A DNA stretch of 64,000 nt from the NCBI GenBank assembly GCA_036946415.1, contig JAQIJD010000001.1, positions 124,001 to 188,000 of the forward strand. Direction: 5' to 3'. The notes beneath the pieces were generated by a model. That model did not search any database. It saw only the letters and a program-made list of their open reading frames with translations, and was not told the DNA's origin. This DNA comes from Sphingomonas_Q fennica_A. Its GTDB lineage: Bacteria > Pseudomonadota > Alphaproteobacteria > Sphingomonadales > Sphingomonadaceae. Below are positions 42,055 to 51,273 of the stretch, piece by piece; within the stretch, counting starts at the first letter, position 1; every line of letters begins with the position of its first letter. The position numbers and the translations under genes were made by a program.

Positions 42055-44256
42055 CTATACCGCCGGCAGCTTTTCCAGATGCTTCTCCAGCGTGATTGGA
42101 TAATCCCGCACCCGCACGCCGGTGGCATTGTAGACCGCGTTGGCGATCGCCGCGCCGACGCCGCAGATGCCGAGTTCGCCGACGCCCTTGGCCTTCATCG
42201 GCGAGACGATCGGATCGGCTTCCTCGAGGAACACCACCTCCTGCCGCGGAATGTCGGCATGGACGGGCACCTCGTAGCCCGCCAGATCGTGGTTGGCGAA
42301 GAAGCCGAAGCGGCGATCGACCGCAAGTTCCTCCATCAGCGCCGCGCCCGCGCCCATCGTCATGCCGCCGATCACCTGGCTGCGCGCCGTCTTGGCGTTG
42401 AGGATGCGGCCGGCCGAACAGACCGCCAGCATCCGCCGCAGCCGCACCTCCCCGGTGTAGCGATCGACGCCGACCTCGCAGAAATGGCCGGCGAAGGTCG
42501 ATTGCTGGAAACGCTCGTCGAGATCGCCGAAGTCGATCCCGTCCTCCGCCGAAAGGCCGGCGGGGCCGACCACCTCGGCCAGCGTCCGCCGGTTGCGACC
42601 GCTGCCGACCCGGCCGTCGGCGAAGGGCGCGTCCGCCGGCAGGCCGGCGCGCTGGGCGATGGCGGCGCGCAGCTTCATGCAGGCGGCATAGACGCCGGCG
42701 GTGGCATTGCCCGCACCCCATTGCCCGCCCGATCCGGCCGAGACCGGAAAGTCCGAATCGCCCAGCAGCACGATCACCTTGTCGATCGGCACGCCCATCG
42801 TCTCGGCCGCGGTCTGGGCGATGATCGTGTAGCTGCCGGTGCCGATGTCGGTCATGTCGGTGGCGACCGTCACCACGCCTTTGGCATCGACGCCGACCCG
42901 CGCCGCCGAGGGGCGCGACTGGTGGTTGCGGAAGCCCGCCGCCACCCCCATTCCCACCAGCCAGCGGCCATCGGTGCGCGACGCCGGCCGCGCCGGTCGA
43001 TCCGCCCAGCCGAAGCGCTTCGCCCCCTGTTCGAGACAGGCGACGAGATTGCGCTGGGAGAAGCGGCGCGCCGGATCGGCGGGATCGACCTGCGTATCGT
43101 TGAGGATGCGGAAGGCGACCGGGTCCATCCCCAGCTTCCCGGCCATCTCGTCGATGGCGATCTCCAGCGCCATCAGGCCGGGCGCCTCGCCGGGCGCGCG
43201 CATCGAATTGCCCTCGGGCAGATCGAGCGCGGCCTGCCGCAGCGCCGTCATCCGGTTGGCGCCGGCATAGAGCAATTGCGTCTGCGCCACCGCCGTCTCC
43301 GGCCGCCCGCCGGGCAGATTGCCGCTCGTGCTTTCGTGGGCGATGGCGGTGATCCGCCCGTCGCGTTCGCAACCCAGACGGATGCGCTGGATGGTGGCGG
43401 GGCGGTGAGTGGTGTTGTTGGCGACGAGCGGGCGTTGCAGCGCCACCTTTACCGGCCGCCCCGCCGCCTTCGCCCCCAGCGCCGCCAGCACGATGTCCGC
43501 CCGGATGAACAGCTTCGCGCCGAACCCGCCGCCGATGAACGGCGAATCGATGCGCACGTTGGCGGCCGGGATCGCCAGCGCCTTGGCGAGATCGGCCTTG
43601 CTCCACGCGATCATCTGGTTGGAGGTGAGGACGGTCAGCCGGTCCCCCTCCCACGATGCGATCGAGGCATGCGGCTCCATCATCGCATGGCTTTCGTCCA
43701 CCGTGCGATAGGTGGCGTCGAGCGTGACGGGGGCGGCGGCGAACGCCGCTTCGAAATCGCCGGTCCGGTCGGGTTTGCCGGGCTTGCCCTTGTCGGGCGC
43801 GAACGGGGCGGCGGGGGCGGCGGCGGCGAGATCGAAGCGGCCGGCGGCGCGATCGTAATCGATGCGGAGGAGGGCGGCGGCGGCGCGCGCCTGCTCGAAC
43901 GTCTCGGCCACGACCAGCGCCACCGCCTGATGGTAATGCTGCACCTCCGCCCCGCCGAACAGGTGCGCGGCATGCGCCCGGCCCAGCGGCAGCGGCGCAT
44001 GATCCAGCGTCGAGAGGATCGCGATCACCCCCGGCGCGGCGCGGGCCTCGTCCGTCGCGATCGAGCGGATGCGGCCCTTCGCGATACCGGCGCCGACCAC
44101 CCAGCCATAGGCACGGTTCGGCATGTCGCGGTTGCGTTCATAGGCATAAGGCGCGGTGCCGGTCGTCTTGGCGGGGCCGTCGATCCGGGAGGCGGGCTTG
44201 CCGACGATGGTCATCGCGTCGATCGGGTTGGCACCCGCCGGCGTATCGAACTTCAT
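42055..44256 (-). CDS. paoC: Molybdopterin-binding subunit of aldehyde/xanthine oxidoreductase
   Basis: A 733-residue molybdenum hydroxylase large subunit of the PaoC/YagR group. Features include RIDGPAKTTGTAPYAYERN at the start, YRTVDESHAMMEPHASIASW (the conserved substrate-channel region), RAPGEAPGLMALEIAIDEMA and the late active-site glutamate in AKGVGELGICGVG. It oxidises aldehydes or N-heterocycles. It is the third gene of a tightly overlapping operon (4 bases with the FAD subunit). The PaoD-type cofactor-inserting chaperone is not in the window. Confidence 0.88.
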   Translation of the reverse strand: MKFDTPAGANPIDAMTIVGKPASRIDGPAKTTGTAPYAYERNRDMPNRAYGWVVGAGIAKGRIRSIATDEARAAPGVIAILSTLDHAPLPLGRAHAAHLFGGAEVQHYHQAVALVVAETFEQARAAAALLRIDYDRAAGRFDLAAAAPAAPFAPDKGKPGKPDRTGDFEAAFAAAPVTLDATYRTVDESHAMMEPHASIASWEGDRLTVLTSNQMIAWSKADLAKALAIPAANVRIDSPFIGGGFGAKLFIRADIVLAALGAKAAGRPVKVALQRPLVANNTTHRPATIQRIRLGCERDGRITAIAHESTSGNLPGGRPETAVAQTQLLYAGANRMTALRQAALDLPEGNSMRAPGEAPGLMALEIAIDEMAGKLGMDPVAFRILNDTQVDPADPARRFSQRNLVACLEQGAKRFGWADRPARPASRTDGRWLVGMGVAAGFRNHQSRPSAARVGVDAKGVVTVATDMTDIGTGSYTIIAQTAAETMGVPIDKVIVLLGDSDFPVSAGSGGQWGAGNATAGVYAACMKLRAAIAQRAGLPADAPFADGRVGSGRNRRTLAEVVGPAGLSAEDGIDFGDLDERFQQSTFAGHFCEVGVDRYTGEVRLRRMLAVCSAGRILNAKTARSQVIGGMTMGAGAALMEELAVDRRFGFFANHDLAGYEVPVHADIPRQEVVFLEEADPIVSPMKAKGVGELGICGVGAAIANAVYNATGVRVRDYPITLEKHLEKLPAV

Positions 44257-45203
44257 GCGCGCGCCTCCGCCATCACCGAGGCGATGGTGCGTTCGACCAA
44301 TGTCAGCTTGAATTCATTGTCCGCCGTCGGCTGCGCGCCGGCCAGCAGCCGGGCTGAAACGGCGCGGGCGCCCTCCTGCATCGCCTCGTCGGCATTGGCC
44401 ATCCGCCACGGGCGATGCGCGATCCCGCCGATCGAGACGCGCCCCGTCCCGTCCGGCTGGACGACGGCGGCGACCGAGACGAGCGCGAAGGCATAAGAAG
44501 CGCGGTCGCGCACCTTGCGGTAGAGTTGGCGTCCGCCGGCGGGCGGCGGCAGCACGACAGCGGTGATGAGTTCCCCCGGCTGGAGCGCGGTTTCGACATG
44601 CGGGGTGCGTCCCGGCAGGCGGTGGAAATCGTCGATCGCGATCGTGCGGGTGGCGCCCGTCGCATCGACCGTCTCGATCGTCGCCCCCAGCACGCTCAGC
44701 GCCACGCTCATGTCGCCGGGATGGGTGGCGATGCACTGGTCGCTTGCCCCGATCACCGCCAGCTGGCGCGAATAGCCGCCGATGGCGGCGCAGCCGGACC
44801 CCGGCTTGCGCTTGTTGCAGGCCATGTTGGTATCGTAGAAATAGGGGCAGCGGGTGCGCTGGAGGAGATTGCCGGCAGTCGTCGCCTTGTTGCGCAGCTG
44901 GCCGCTCGCCCCCGCCACGATCGCGCGGGCGAGCACGCCGTAATCGCGCCGCACGCGCGGATCGGCGGCAAGCGCGGTGTTGGTGACGCGCGCGCCGATG
45001 CGCAGGCCGCCGTCGGCGGTCGGCTCGATCCGGTCGAGCGCCAGCGCGCCGACATCGACCAGATGCGTCGGCGCTTCGATCTCCAGCTTCATCAGGTCGA
45101 TCAGGTTGGTGCCCCCGGCGATGAAGCGCGCGCCGGGCACGCGCGCCACCGCCGCGGCGGCGCCCGCGGGGGTCGTGGCGCGCTCGTAGGTGAAGGGCCT
45201 CAC
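44253..45203 (-). CDS. paoB: FAD-binding subunit of aldehyde/xanthine oxidoreductase
   Basis: A 316-residue FAD subunit: MRPFTYERATTPAGAAAAV, the FAD-binding segment ARFIAGGTNLIDLMK, and four cysteines in LLQRTRCPYFYDTN, ACNKRKPGSGCAAIGG, which in PaoB-type subunits bind an extra 4Fe-4S cluster. It relays electrons between the 2Fe-2S and molybdenum subunits. It overlaps both neighbours by four bases. Confidence 0.9.
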   Translation of the reverse strand: MRPFTYERATTPAGAAAAVARVPGARFIAGGTNLIDLMKLEIEAPTHLVDVGALALDRIEPTADGGLRIGARVTNTALAADPRVRRDYGVLARAIVAGASGQLRNKATTAGNLLQRTRCPYFYDTNMACNKRKPGSGCAAIGGYSRQLAVIGASDQCIATHPGDMSVALSVLGATIETVDATGATRTIAIDDFHRLPGRTPHVETALQPGELITAVVLPPPAGGRQLYRKVRDRASYAFALVSVAAVVQPDGTGRVSIGGIAHRPWRMANADEAMQEGARAVSARLLAGAQPTADNEFKLTLVERTIASVMAEARA

Positions 45204-45850
45204 GCCGCGGCCTCCGCGGGCAGGCCGGCGACATCGGCCATGGCGGCGGCGATATTGGCATAGGCGCCGCAGCGGCAGATGTTACCGCTCATCCGTTCGC
45301 GCATCTCGGTGGCGGTCAGCGGGGCGGGGCGGGTGATGTCGGCGGTGACGTGGCTCGGGATACCGGCGCGGATCTCCTCCAGCACCGCCACGCCCGAGCA
45401 GATCTGCCCCGGCGTGCAATAGCCGCATTGATAGCCGTCATGTTCGACGAACGCCGCCTGCAAGGGGTGGAGGTCGCCCGGCGTGCCCAGCCCCTCGATC
45501 GTGGTGATGCGCGCGCCTTCGTGCTGGATGGCGAAGGACAGGCAGGCGTTGATGCGGGTGCCGTCCACCAGCACCGTGCACGCGCCGCACTGGCCGTGAT
45601 CGCACCCCTTCTTGCTGCCGGTGAGATCGAGATGCTCGCGCAGCGCGTCCAGCAGCGTGGTGCGCGTGTCGAGCGCGAGTTCGACGGGCCGGCCGTTGAC
45701 CGTGAACGACACCGGCATGGTGACGGGCGCCGGGGCGGGGCGGGCGGGGGTGCGGGCGGCGGGGGCGGGGGCGGCGAATAGGGCGGCAGTGGCGGCGCTC
45801 CCCGCCATCAGGTCGCGGCGGGAGATATCGATGTGGCCGGGGCCGGTCAT
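45200..45850 (-). CDS. paoA: 2Fe-2S subunit of aldehyde/xanthine oxidoreductase, Tat signal
   Basis: A 216-residue iron-sulfur subunit. The N-terminus carries a twin-arginine signal (SRRDLMAGSAATAALFAAP), so the complex is exported folded to the periplasm, as for E. coli PaoABC. Two 2Fe-2S sites follow: plant-type GCDHGQCGACTVLVDG with a later cysteine, and helical CGYCTPGQICSG with GNICRCGAYANI. The start at 45850 has GAGGACG upstream. The frame runs further upstream without support. First gene of the operon. Confidence 0.92.
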   Translation of the reverse strand: MTGPGHIDISRRDLMAGSAATAALFAAPAPAARTPARPAPAPVTMPVSFTVNGRPVELALDTRTTLLDALREHLDLTGSKKGCDHGQCGACTVLVDGTRINACLSFAIQHEGARITTIEGLGTPGDLHPLQAAFVEHDGYQCGYCTPGQICSGVAVLEEIRAGIPSHVTADITRPAPLTATEMRERMSGNICRCGAYANIAAAMADVAGLPAEAAA

Positions 45851-46032
45851 GGTCTTCAACGTCCTCTCGTCGGGCGGCCGCCGTCTCACCTGTGCGGCCA
45901 TCCGTCCGGAAACGGGATAGCGCGCCGGCGGGGAGGCCTGCGTCCAGAACGGGAGAACAGGGCAGGGACCAAGGCGTTCCAGCCTTCGTCGCCCGCCGGG
46001 GGCGGCGCAACGCTTTGTCGCGTCCTGGAAAG

Positions 46033-46326
46033 TTACGCCGCCATGCGGTGCCGCGACTGGAGGATGTGGCGCGCCTGGCGCTGCGCGGCGACCACTTCGC
46101 GCGCCGTCATGTCGAAGGCCACTTCGGTGCGGCAGTCGGCGGCGGCGGCATGGCCGGCGAGGGCGGCGAGATTGAACCAGCAATGCGCGGCGATCAGATC
46201 GATGGCGACGCCGCCGCTGCCCGTCGAGCAGGCCATGCCCAGATCGTAGCAGGCGTCGGGATCACCCGCCTCGGCCAGAAGAAGGCGCCGTTCCAGCGCC
46301 ATGTCGCGAATCGCAGTCTCGGTCAT
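46033..46326 (-). CDS. Sel1-repeat-like small protein
   Basis: A 97-residue helical protein. The segment AGDPDACYDLGMACSTGSGGV followed by DLIAAHCWFNLAALAGH fits a single Sel1-like (TPR-related) repeat. Such repeats mediate protein contacts. No signal peptide is visible. It is divergent from mipZ. Confidence 0.7.
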   Translation of the reverse strand: MTETAIRDMALERRLLLAEAGDPDACYDLGMACSTGSGGVAIDLIAAHCWFNLAALAGHAAAADCRTEVAFDMTAREVVAAQRQARHILQSRHRMAA

Positions 46327-46463
46327 CTCTGTCTCCGTGGTTCGTCACCCCTCGTTGGACGCCATCATGGTCATCGGCTGGTTAAGGATGTCTCACCACG
46401 ATTCGTCTTTTATGACGGGGGCGCGATTGCACGCGTCGCGGCGCTTGGTCATAGATGCGGGCC

Positions 46464-47259
46464 ATGGGTGCGCATCTCATCGTCTTCGCCAATGAAAAGG
46501 GCGGATCGGGCAAATCGACGAGTGCGGTCCACACCGCCGTCGCGCTGGCGGCGATGGGGCGCGACGTGGCGGCGATCGATCTCGACACGCGGCAGCGCAC
46601 GCTCGCCCGCTATCTGGAGAATCGCGAGGCGACGGCAGCGCGCGAGGGGGGTGACGCTGCCGACGCCCGTCTATCGCACCTTCGATCCCGCGGCCGGCGC
46701 CGACATCGGCGCGCATCTCGCCGAACTGGCGGCCGAGCACGAGATCGTGGTGGTCGACACGCCGGGGCGCGACGACCCCCATGCGCGCGCCGCGATCGAG
46801 CGGGCGGACACGCTCGTCACCCCGATCAACGACAGTTTCGTCGATCTCGACCTGATCGGCCAGGTCGATCCCGTCACCTATGCCGTCAGGCGGCCGAGCT
46901 TCTATGCCGAAATGGTGTGGGAGGCGCGCAAGCGGCGCGCGCAGGCGGATGGCGGTACGGTCGACTGGGTGGTGATGCGCAACCGCCTCCAGCATGTCGA
47001 GGCGCGCAACATGCGCCGCGTCGCCAAGGCGCTGGGCGATCTGGCCAAGCGCGTCGGCTATCGCGTCATCCCCGGCTTGTCCGAACGGGTGATCTTCCGC
47101 GAGTTGTTCCCGCGCGGGCTGACCCTGCTCGATCTCGCCGCGATCGGCGAGGATGCGGGCATCGCCCATATCGCCGCGCGGCAGGAATTGCGCGAGCTGG
47201 TTTCGGGCCTCGCCATCCCGCCGGCGGCGACGGCGGAGCCGCAGGCGCTCGCCTCGTGA
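46464..47259 (+). pseudogene. mipZ: MipZ division-site ATPase gene with one-base frameshift
   Basis: Two frames together encode a full MipZ/ParA-type ATPase. Frame one (from ATG 46464) gives GAHLIVFANEKGGSGKST and AAIDLDTRQRTLARYLENRE; frame two, from about 46650, gives VTLPTPVYRTFD, VVVDTPGRDD, TPINDSFVDLDLIGQVDPV and RELFPRGLTLLDL. The break falls in a run of six G (46646-46651); removing one G restores one frame. MipZ positions FtsZ and is essential in Caulobacter, so an assembly error or frameshifting is more likely than loss. It overlaps the DnaJ gene by four bases. Confidence 0.82.
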
Positions 47260-47672
47260 GCATCGTCCTGCTGCTGGCCGCCGCGGTCGGCTGGTGGGCA
47301 TGGCGCAACCGCGATGCGCGATCGATGCGCTTCGGCGATGTCGCCGCCGCCGTGGCGGGCATCACCGCCATCGCCTTGTTCCGCAAGGGCGAAGCGGTGC
47401 CCGCCATCGCCGCGCTGGCGGGGGCCGGCTGGTGGCTGTGGATGCGCCGCGCCGGCGCACCCGCCGCCGCCCGCCGCCCCTTCGCCTCGACCATGGCGCT
47501 GGCGGAGGCGCGGCGCGTGCTGGGCGTGCCGCCCGCCGCCGGGGCCGATGAAATCCGCCGCGCCCACCGCCGCCTGCTCGCCCGCCTCCATCCCGATGCC
47601 GGCGGATCAGACGCGCTCGCCGCCGAGGTGAATGCCGCGCGCGACGCGCTGCTCGCCGCCGAGCGCCGCTGA
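47256..47672 (+). CDS. DnaJ-domain membrane protein
   Basis: A 138-residue protein with one or two N-terminal membrane helices (IVLLLAAAVGWWAW, and VAAAVAGITAIALF) and a C-terminal J-like domain: EARRVLGVPPAAGADEIRRAHRRLLARLHPDAGG, with the HPD motif (seen as two adjacent pieces). It resembles DjlA/TIM14-type membrane J proteins. GTG at 47256 overlaps the mipZ stop, so the pair is translationally coupled. Confidence 0.8.
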   Translation: MSIVLLLAAAVGWWAWRNRDARSMRFGDVAAAVAGITAIALFRKGEAVPAIAALAGAGWWLWMRRAGAPAAARRPFASTMALAEARRVLGVPPAAGADEIRRAHRRLLARLHPDAGGSDALAAEVNAARDALLAAERR

Positions 47673-47725
47673 ACCGCAACACCGTTCCGAACGTAGTGCC
47701 CGAAACCTTTCCGGAGACACCCGCC

Positions 47726-49117
47726 ATGACCGTGACGACCCACCGCTTCGATCCCACGTCGCTGCGCGAATATGACATCCGCGGGATCGTGGGCAAGACG
47801 CTGGGCGCCGAGGACGCCTATGCGATCGGCCGCGGCTTCGCCACGCACGTCCGCCGCGCCGGCGGCACGCGCGTGGCGGTGGGCTGGGACGGGCGCGTCT
47901 CGTCCGAAATGCTGCGCGATGCGCTGGTGAAGGGGCTGACCGAGACCGGCGTCGATGTCGTCCGCACCGGCCTCGGCCCCACGCCGATGCTCTATTATGC
48001 CGAGGCGACGCTGGAGGTGGATGGCGGCATCCAGATCACCGGCAGCCACAATCCGGCCGATTACAACGGCTTCAAGATGGTCCTCCAGCACAAGCCGTTC
48101 TTCGGCAGCCAGATCCAGTCGATCGGCCAGATGGCGGCGGACGGCGATTGGGAGACGGGCGAAGGCTCCGCCTCCGATTACGACATCGAGGACGATTATG
48201 TCGCGCGGCTGCTGGCGGGCTATGCCGGCGGCGCGTTCCGCATCGGCTGGGACAACGGCAACGGCGCCGGCGGCCGCGTGCTCGAGAAGCTGGTGGCGCA
48301 GCTGCCCGGCGAGCATCACCTGCTCTATACCGAGATCGACGGCAGCTTCCCCAACCACCATCCCGACCCGACCGAGGAGAAGAACCTCGCCGACCTGAAG
48401 GCGCTGGTGGCGGAGAAGAACCTCGATTTCGGCATCGCCTTCGATGGCGACGCCGACCGCATCGGTGCGATCGACGGCAAGGGCCGCGTGGTGTGGGGCG
48501 ACCAGATCCTCTCGATCCTGGCCGAACCGGTGCTGCGCGAACTGCCGGGCGCCACGATCATCGCCGACGTGAAGGCCAGCCAGATGCTCTACGATCGCAT
48601 CGCGGCGCTGGGCGGCACGCCGCTGATGTGGAAGACCGGGCACAGCCTGGTGAAGGTGAAGATGAAGGAGACGGATTCGCCGCTCGCCGGCGAGATGAGC
48701 GGCCACATCTTCTTCCAGCATAATTGGTACGGGTTCGACGATGCGCTGTATGCCGCGATCCGCCTGATCCAGGCGGTGCGCGTGCTGGGCGGATCGCTGA
48801 CCGCGCTGAAGGATGCGATGCCGGAGCTGGTCAACACGCCCGAGATGCGCTTCCAGGTGGACGAAGCCCGCAAGTTCGCGGTGGTGGACGAGGTGCTCGA
48901 CCGGCTGGAACAGGCCGGTGCCGACGTGAACCGCACCGACGGCGCGCGCGTCAACACGCCCGACGGCTGGTGGCTGCTGCGCGCCTCCAACACGCAGGAC
49001 GTGCTGGTCGCCCGCGCCGAGGCGAAGGATCAGGCGGGGCTGGATGCGCTGCTGGCGCAGATCGACGAGCAACTGGCGCTATCCGGCCTGAAGCGCGGGC
49101 CGCAGGCGGGCCACTGA
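47726..49117 (+). CDS. pgmG: Phosphomannomutase/phosphoglucomutase
   Basis: A 463-residue alpha-D-phosphohexomutase. The phospho-serine is S107 in ITGSHNPADYNG, the metal loop DGDADR lies in AFDGDADRIGAID, and the sugar-binding GEMSGHIFF and C-terminal RASNTQDVLVARAEA are present. It interconverts 1- and 6-phosphates of mannose and glucose for polysaccharide precursors. GGAGA lies upstream of the ATG at 47726. Confidence 0.92.
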   Translation: MTVTTHRFDPTSLREYDIRGIVGKTLGAEDAYAIGRGFATHVRRAGGTRVAVGWDGRVSSEMLRDALVKGLTETGVDVVRTGLGPTPMLYYAEATLEVDGGIQITGSHNPADYNGFKMVLQHKPFFGSQIQSIGQMAADGDWETGEGSASDYDIEDDYVARLLAGYAGGAFRIGWDNGNGAGGRVLEKLVAQLPGEHHLLYTEIDGSFPNHHPDPTEEKNLADLKALVAEKNLDFGIAFDGDADRIGAIDGKGRVVWGDQILSILAEPVLRELPGATIIADVKASQMLYDRIAALGGTPLMWKTGHSLVKVKMKETDSPLAGEMSGHIFFQHNWYGFDDALYAAIRLIQAVRVLGGSLTALKDAMPELVNTPEMRFQVDEARKFAVVDEVLDRLEQAGADVNRTDGARVNTPDGWWLLRASNTQDVLVARAEAKDQAGLDALLAQIDEQLALSGLKRGPQAGH

Positions 49118-49133
49118 TCCCGCCGCTTCCCAA

Positions 49134-49166
49134 GCCGCCCCGGCCGCATTAGGCAGGCGGGGCGGC
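49134..49166 (+). terminator. Stem-loop after pgmG
   Basis: GCCGCCCC (49134-49141) and GGGGCGGC (49159-49166) form a perfect 8-bp stem 16 bases after the pgmG stop. There is no T-tract, so termination is not certain. Confidence 0.4.
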
Positions 49167-49200
49167 CCCGGCACGGGCGCCGGACATGGGGGAGCGTTAA

Positions 49201-50502
49201 GTGGAGGATCCGAGGGCATTGATCGCGCGGTCGCCGATGCGGCCGTTGCAGGTGATCGCGGTCGCCCTGTGCGTGCTCCTGAACGGGCTCGACGGCTTCG
49301 ACGTGCTTTCGATCAGCTTCGCGCTGCCCGGCATCGCCACCGAATGGGGCGTCGACCGCGCGGTGCTCGGCGTCGTCCTGTCGATGGAACTGATCGGCAT
49401 GGCGGTCGGCTCGATCCTGATCGGCAATCTGGCGGACCGGATCGGGCGACGGCCGACGGTGCTCGGCTGCCTGGTCGTGATGGCGCTGGGCATGGTGCTC
49501 GCCTCCACCGCCGCCAGCGTGGCGCAGCTTGCCGCCTATCGCCTGTTCACCGGCCTCGGCATCGGCGGGATGCTGGCCGCGATCAACGCGGTCGCGGCCG
49601 AGAACAGCAATGCCGCGCGCAAGAATCTGATGGTCGGCATAATGACCGCCGGCTATCCGATCGGCGCGGTCGTCGGCGGCACGATCGCCACCGAATTGCT
49701 GAAGGGCGGGGACTGGCGTGTCGTCTTCCACTTCGGCGCGATCGCGACGGCGCTGTTCATCCCGCTCGTCTGGTGGCTGATGCCGGAGACGATCGCCTAT
49801 CTGGCGCAGCGCCGGCCCGCGAACGCGCTCGACCGGATCAACGCCACGCTGTCCCGCATCGGCCATGCGACGCTGGCCGGCCTGCCCGACCCGACCGACA
49901 AGGCGGGCACCGGCAGCTTCCGCGCGCTGTTCGCCCCCGATCTGATCCGCACCACGCTGCTGCTGTGCCTCGCCTATTTCACCCACATCGTGACCTTCTA
50001 CTTCGTGCTGAAATGGAGCCCGAAGATCGTGGCGGACATGGGCTTCGCGCCGTCCGCCGCGGGCGGCGTGCTGGTGTGGGCGAATGTCGGCGGCACGCTG
50101 GGCGCGATCCTGTTCAGCTTCCTCACCACCCGCTTCGCCATCCGCCCGCTGCTGATCGGCGCGATGCTGGCCTCGGTGGTGATGGTGAACCTGTTCGGGC
50201 GGATCGGTGCCGACTTGCAGGCCTTGTCGTTCGCGGCGGCCTGTGTCGGCTTCTGCACCAATGCCGCGGTCGTCGGCCTCTATGCGCTGTGCGCGCAATG
50301 TTTCCCCACCGCGGCACGGGCGGGGGGCACCGGCCTCGTCATCGGCGTCGGCCGCGGCGGATCGGTGCTGAGCCCGATCCTGGCCGGCGTGCTGCTGAAT
50401 GCGGGGGCCGGCCTGCCGGCGGTGGCGACGGTGATGGCGGTCGGATCGCTGGTGGGCGCCGGCACCGTCCTCGCGCTCCGCTACCGCGAGTCCGTGGCCT
50501 GA
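49201..50502 (+). CDS. MFS transporter, aromatic acid/H+ symporter-like
   Basis: A 433-residue permease with 12 helices. The loop motif NLADRIGRRPTVLGC and the helix-1 sequence LLNGLDGFDVLSISFALPGIA, with the D-G-F/Y-D motif typical of the aromatic acid:H+ symporter family, point to uptake of an aromatic or small organic acid. GTG at 49201 is the start, with GGGGGAGCG upstream. The substrate is not known. Confidence 0.87.
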   Translation: MEDPRALIARSPMRPLQVIAVALCVLLNGLDGFDVLSISFALPGIATEWGVDRAVLGVVLSMELIGMAVGSILIGNLADRIGRRPTVLGCLVVMALGMVLASTAASVAQLAAYRLFTGLGIGGMLAAINAVAAENSNAARKNLMVGIMTAGYPIGAVVGGTIATELLKGGDWRVVFHFGAIATALFIPLVWWLMPETIAYLAQRRPANALDRINATLSRIGHATLAGLPDPTDKAGTGSFRALFAPDLIRTTLLLCLAYFTHIVTFYFVLKWSPKIVADMGFAPSAAGGVLVWANVGGTLGAILFSFLTTRFAIRPLLIGAMLASVVMVNLFGRIGADLQALSFAAACVGFCTNAAVVGLYALCAQCFPTAARAGGTGLVIGVGRGGSVLSPILAGVLLNAGAGLPAVATVMAVGSLVGAGTVLALRYRESVA

Positions 50503-50512
50503 CGACAGGGCG

Positions 50513-51158
50513 ATGGCGATCGAGGCGCTGCTCGCCCGCTATGGCCTGGTCGCGATCCTGATCGGCGCAGGGCTGGAGGGCGAGACGGCGGTGGTGACGG
50601 GCGGGCTGCTCGCGCATCGCGGGCTGTTTCCCGTCTGGGCGGCGGCGGCGGCGGCGTTCGCCGGCTCCCTCGCCGTCGATCAGGCGCTGTTCTTCGTCGG
50701 CCGCCGCTATCGCGATGCGCCGCGTATCGCGCGCCTCCGTGGCCGTCCGGCCTTCGCCCGCGCGCTCGGCTTGATCGAACGCCACCCGACCCGGCTTCAT
50801 CCTCGCCTTCCGCTTCCTCTACGGCCTGCGCATCGCCAGCCCGCTGGCGATCGGCGCGGCGGGCGTGCCGGCGCGCCGCTTCGTGCCGCTGAACGCCATC
50901 GCCGCGGGCGTCTGGGCGCCGCTGTTCACCGCAGTCGGCTTTGCCGGCGGCGACATGCTCGCCCGGCTGATCCCGCATGGCCATCCGCCGCTGTGGCTGA
51001 TCGGGGCGGTGGTGCTGGGCGTCGGGGCGGGGCTGTTCCTCGTCCACCGGTGGGTAGTGGCGCGGCGGTCTGTCGGCTTGGTGGATCAGCCTGCGAGCGA
51101 GGCTGCGAACGACCTTTCATCTGGTTCACGGTCCGGACGGTCAAAGACGTCTGATTAA
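50513..51158 (+). pseudogene. DedA family membrane protein gene with one-base frameshift
   Basis: Frame one from ATG 50513 encodes LLARYGLVAILIGAGLEGETAVVTGG and WAAAAAAFAGSLAVDQALFFVGRRY; frame two continues with FRFLYGLRIASPLAIGAAGVPA and NAIAAGVWAPLFTAVGF, the conserved C-terminal half of DedA proteins. The frames meet at a CCC run (50790-50792): one C fewer gives HPTGFILAFRFLYG. DedA proteins act in membrane lipid flipping and homeostasis. It may be a real mutation or an assembly indel. Confidence 0.75.
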
Positions 51159-51160
51159 AT

Positions 51161-51180
51161 CCGTTCGTGTCGAGCGAAGC
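51161..51180. repeat. Degenerate REP-like repeat left of the IS110 derivative
   Basis: CCGTTCGTGTCGAGCGAAGC resembles the reverse orientation of the CTCGACTTCGC family, about 95 bases left of the element. Confidence 0.4.
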
Positions 51181-51273
51181 CCGACCTGAACGAGGTCGAA
51201 GGGTCGGGATTCATCGCGCAGCGATGCGAAATCCGGCGGGTTCAGCGCGTATCGGCATGACCGGCGTCCCGCA

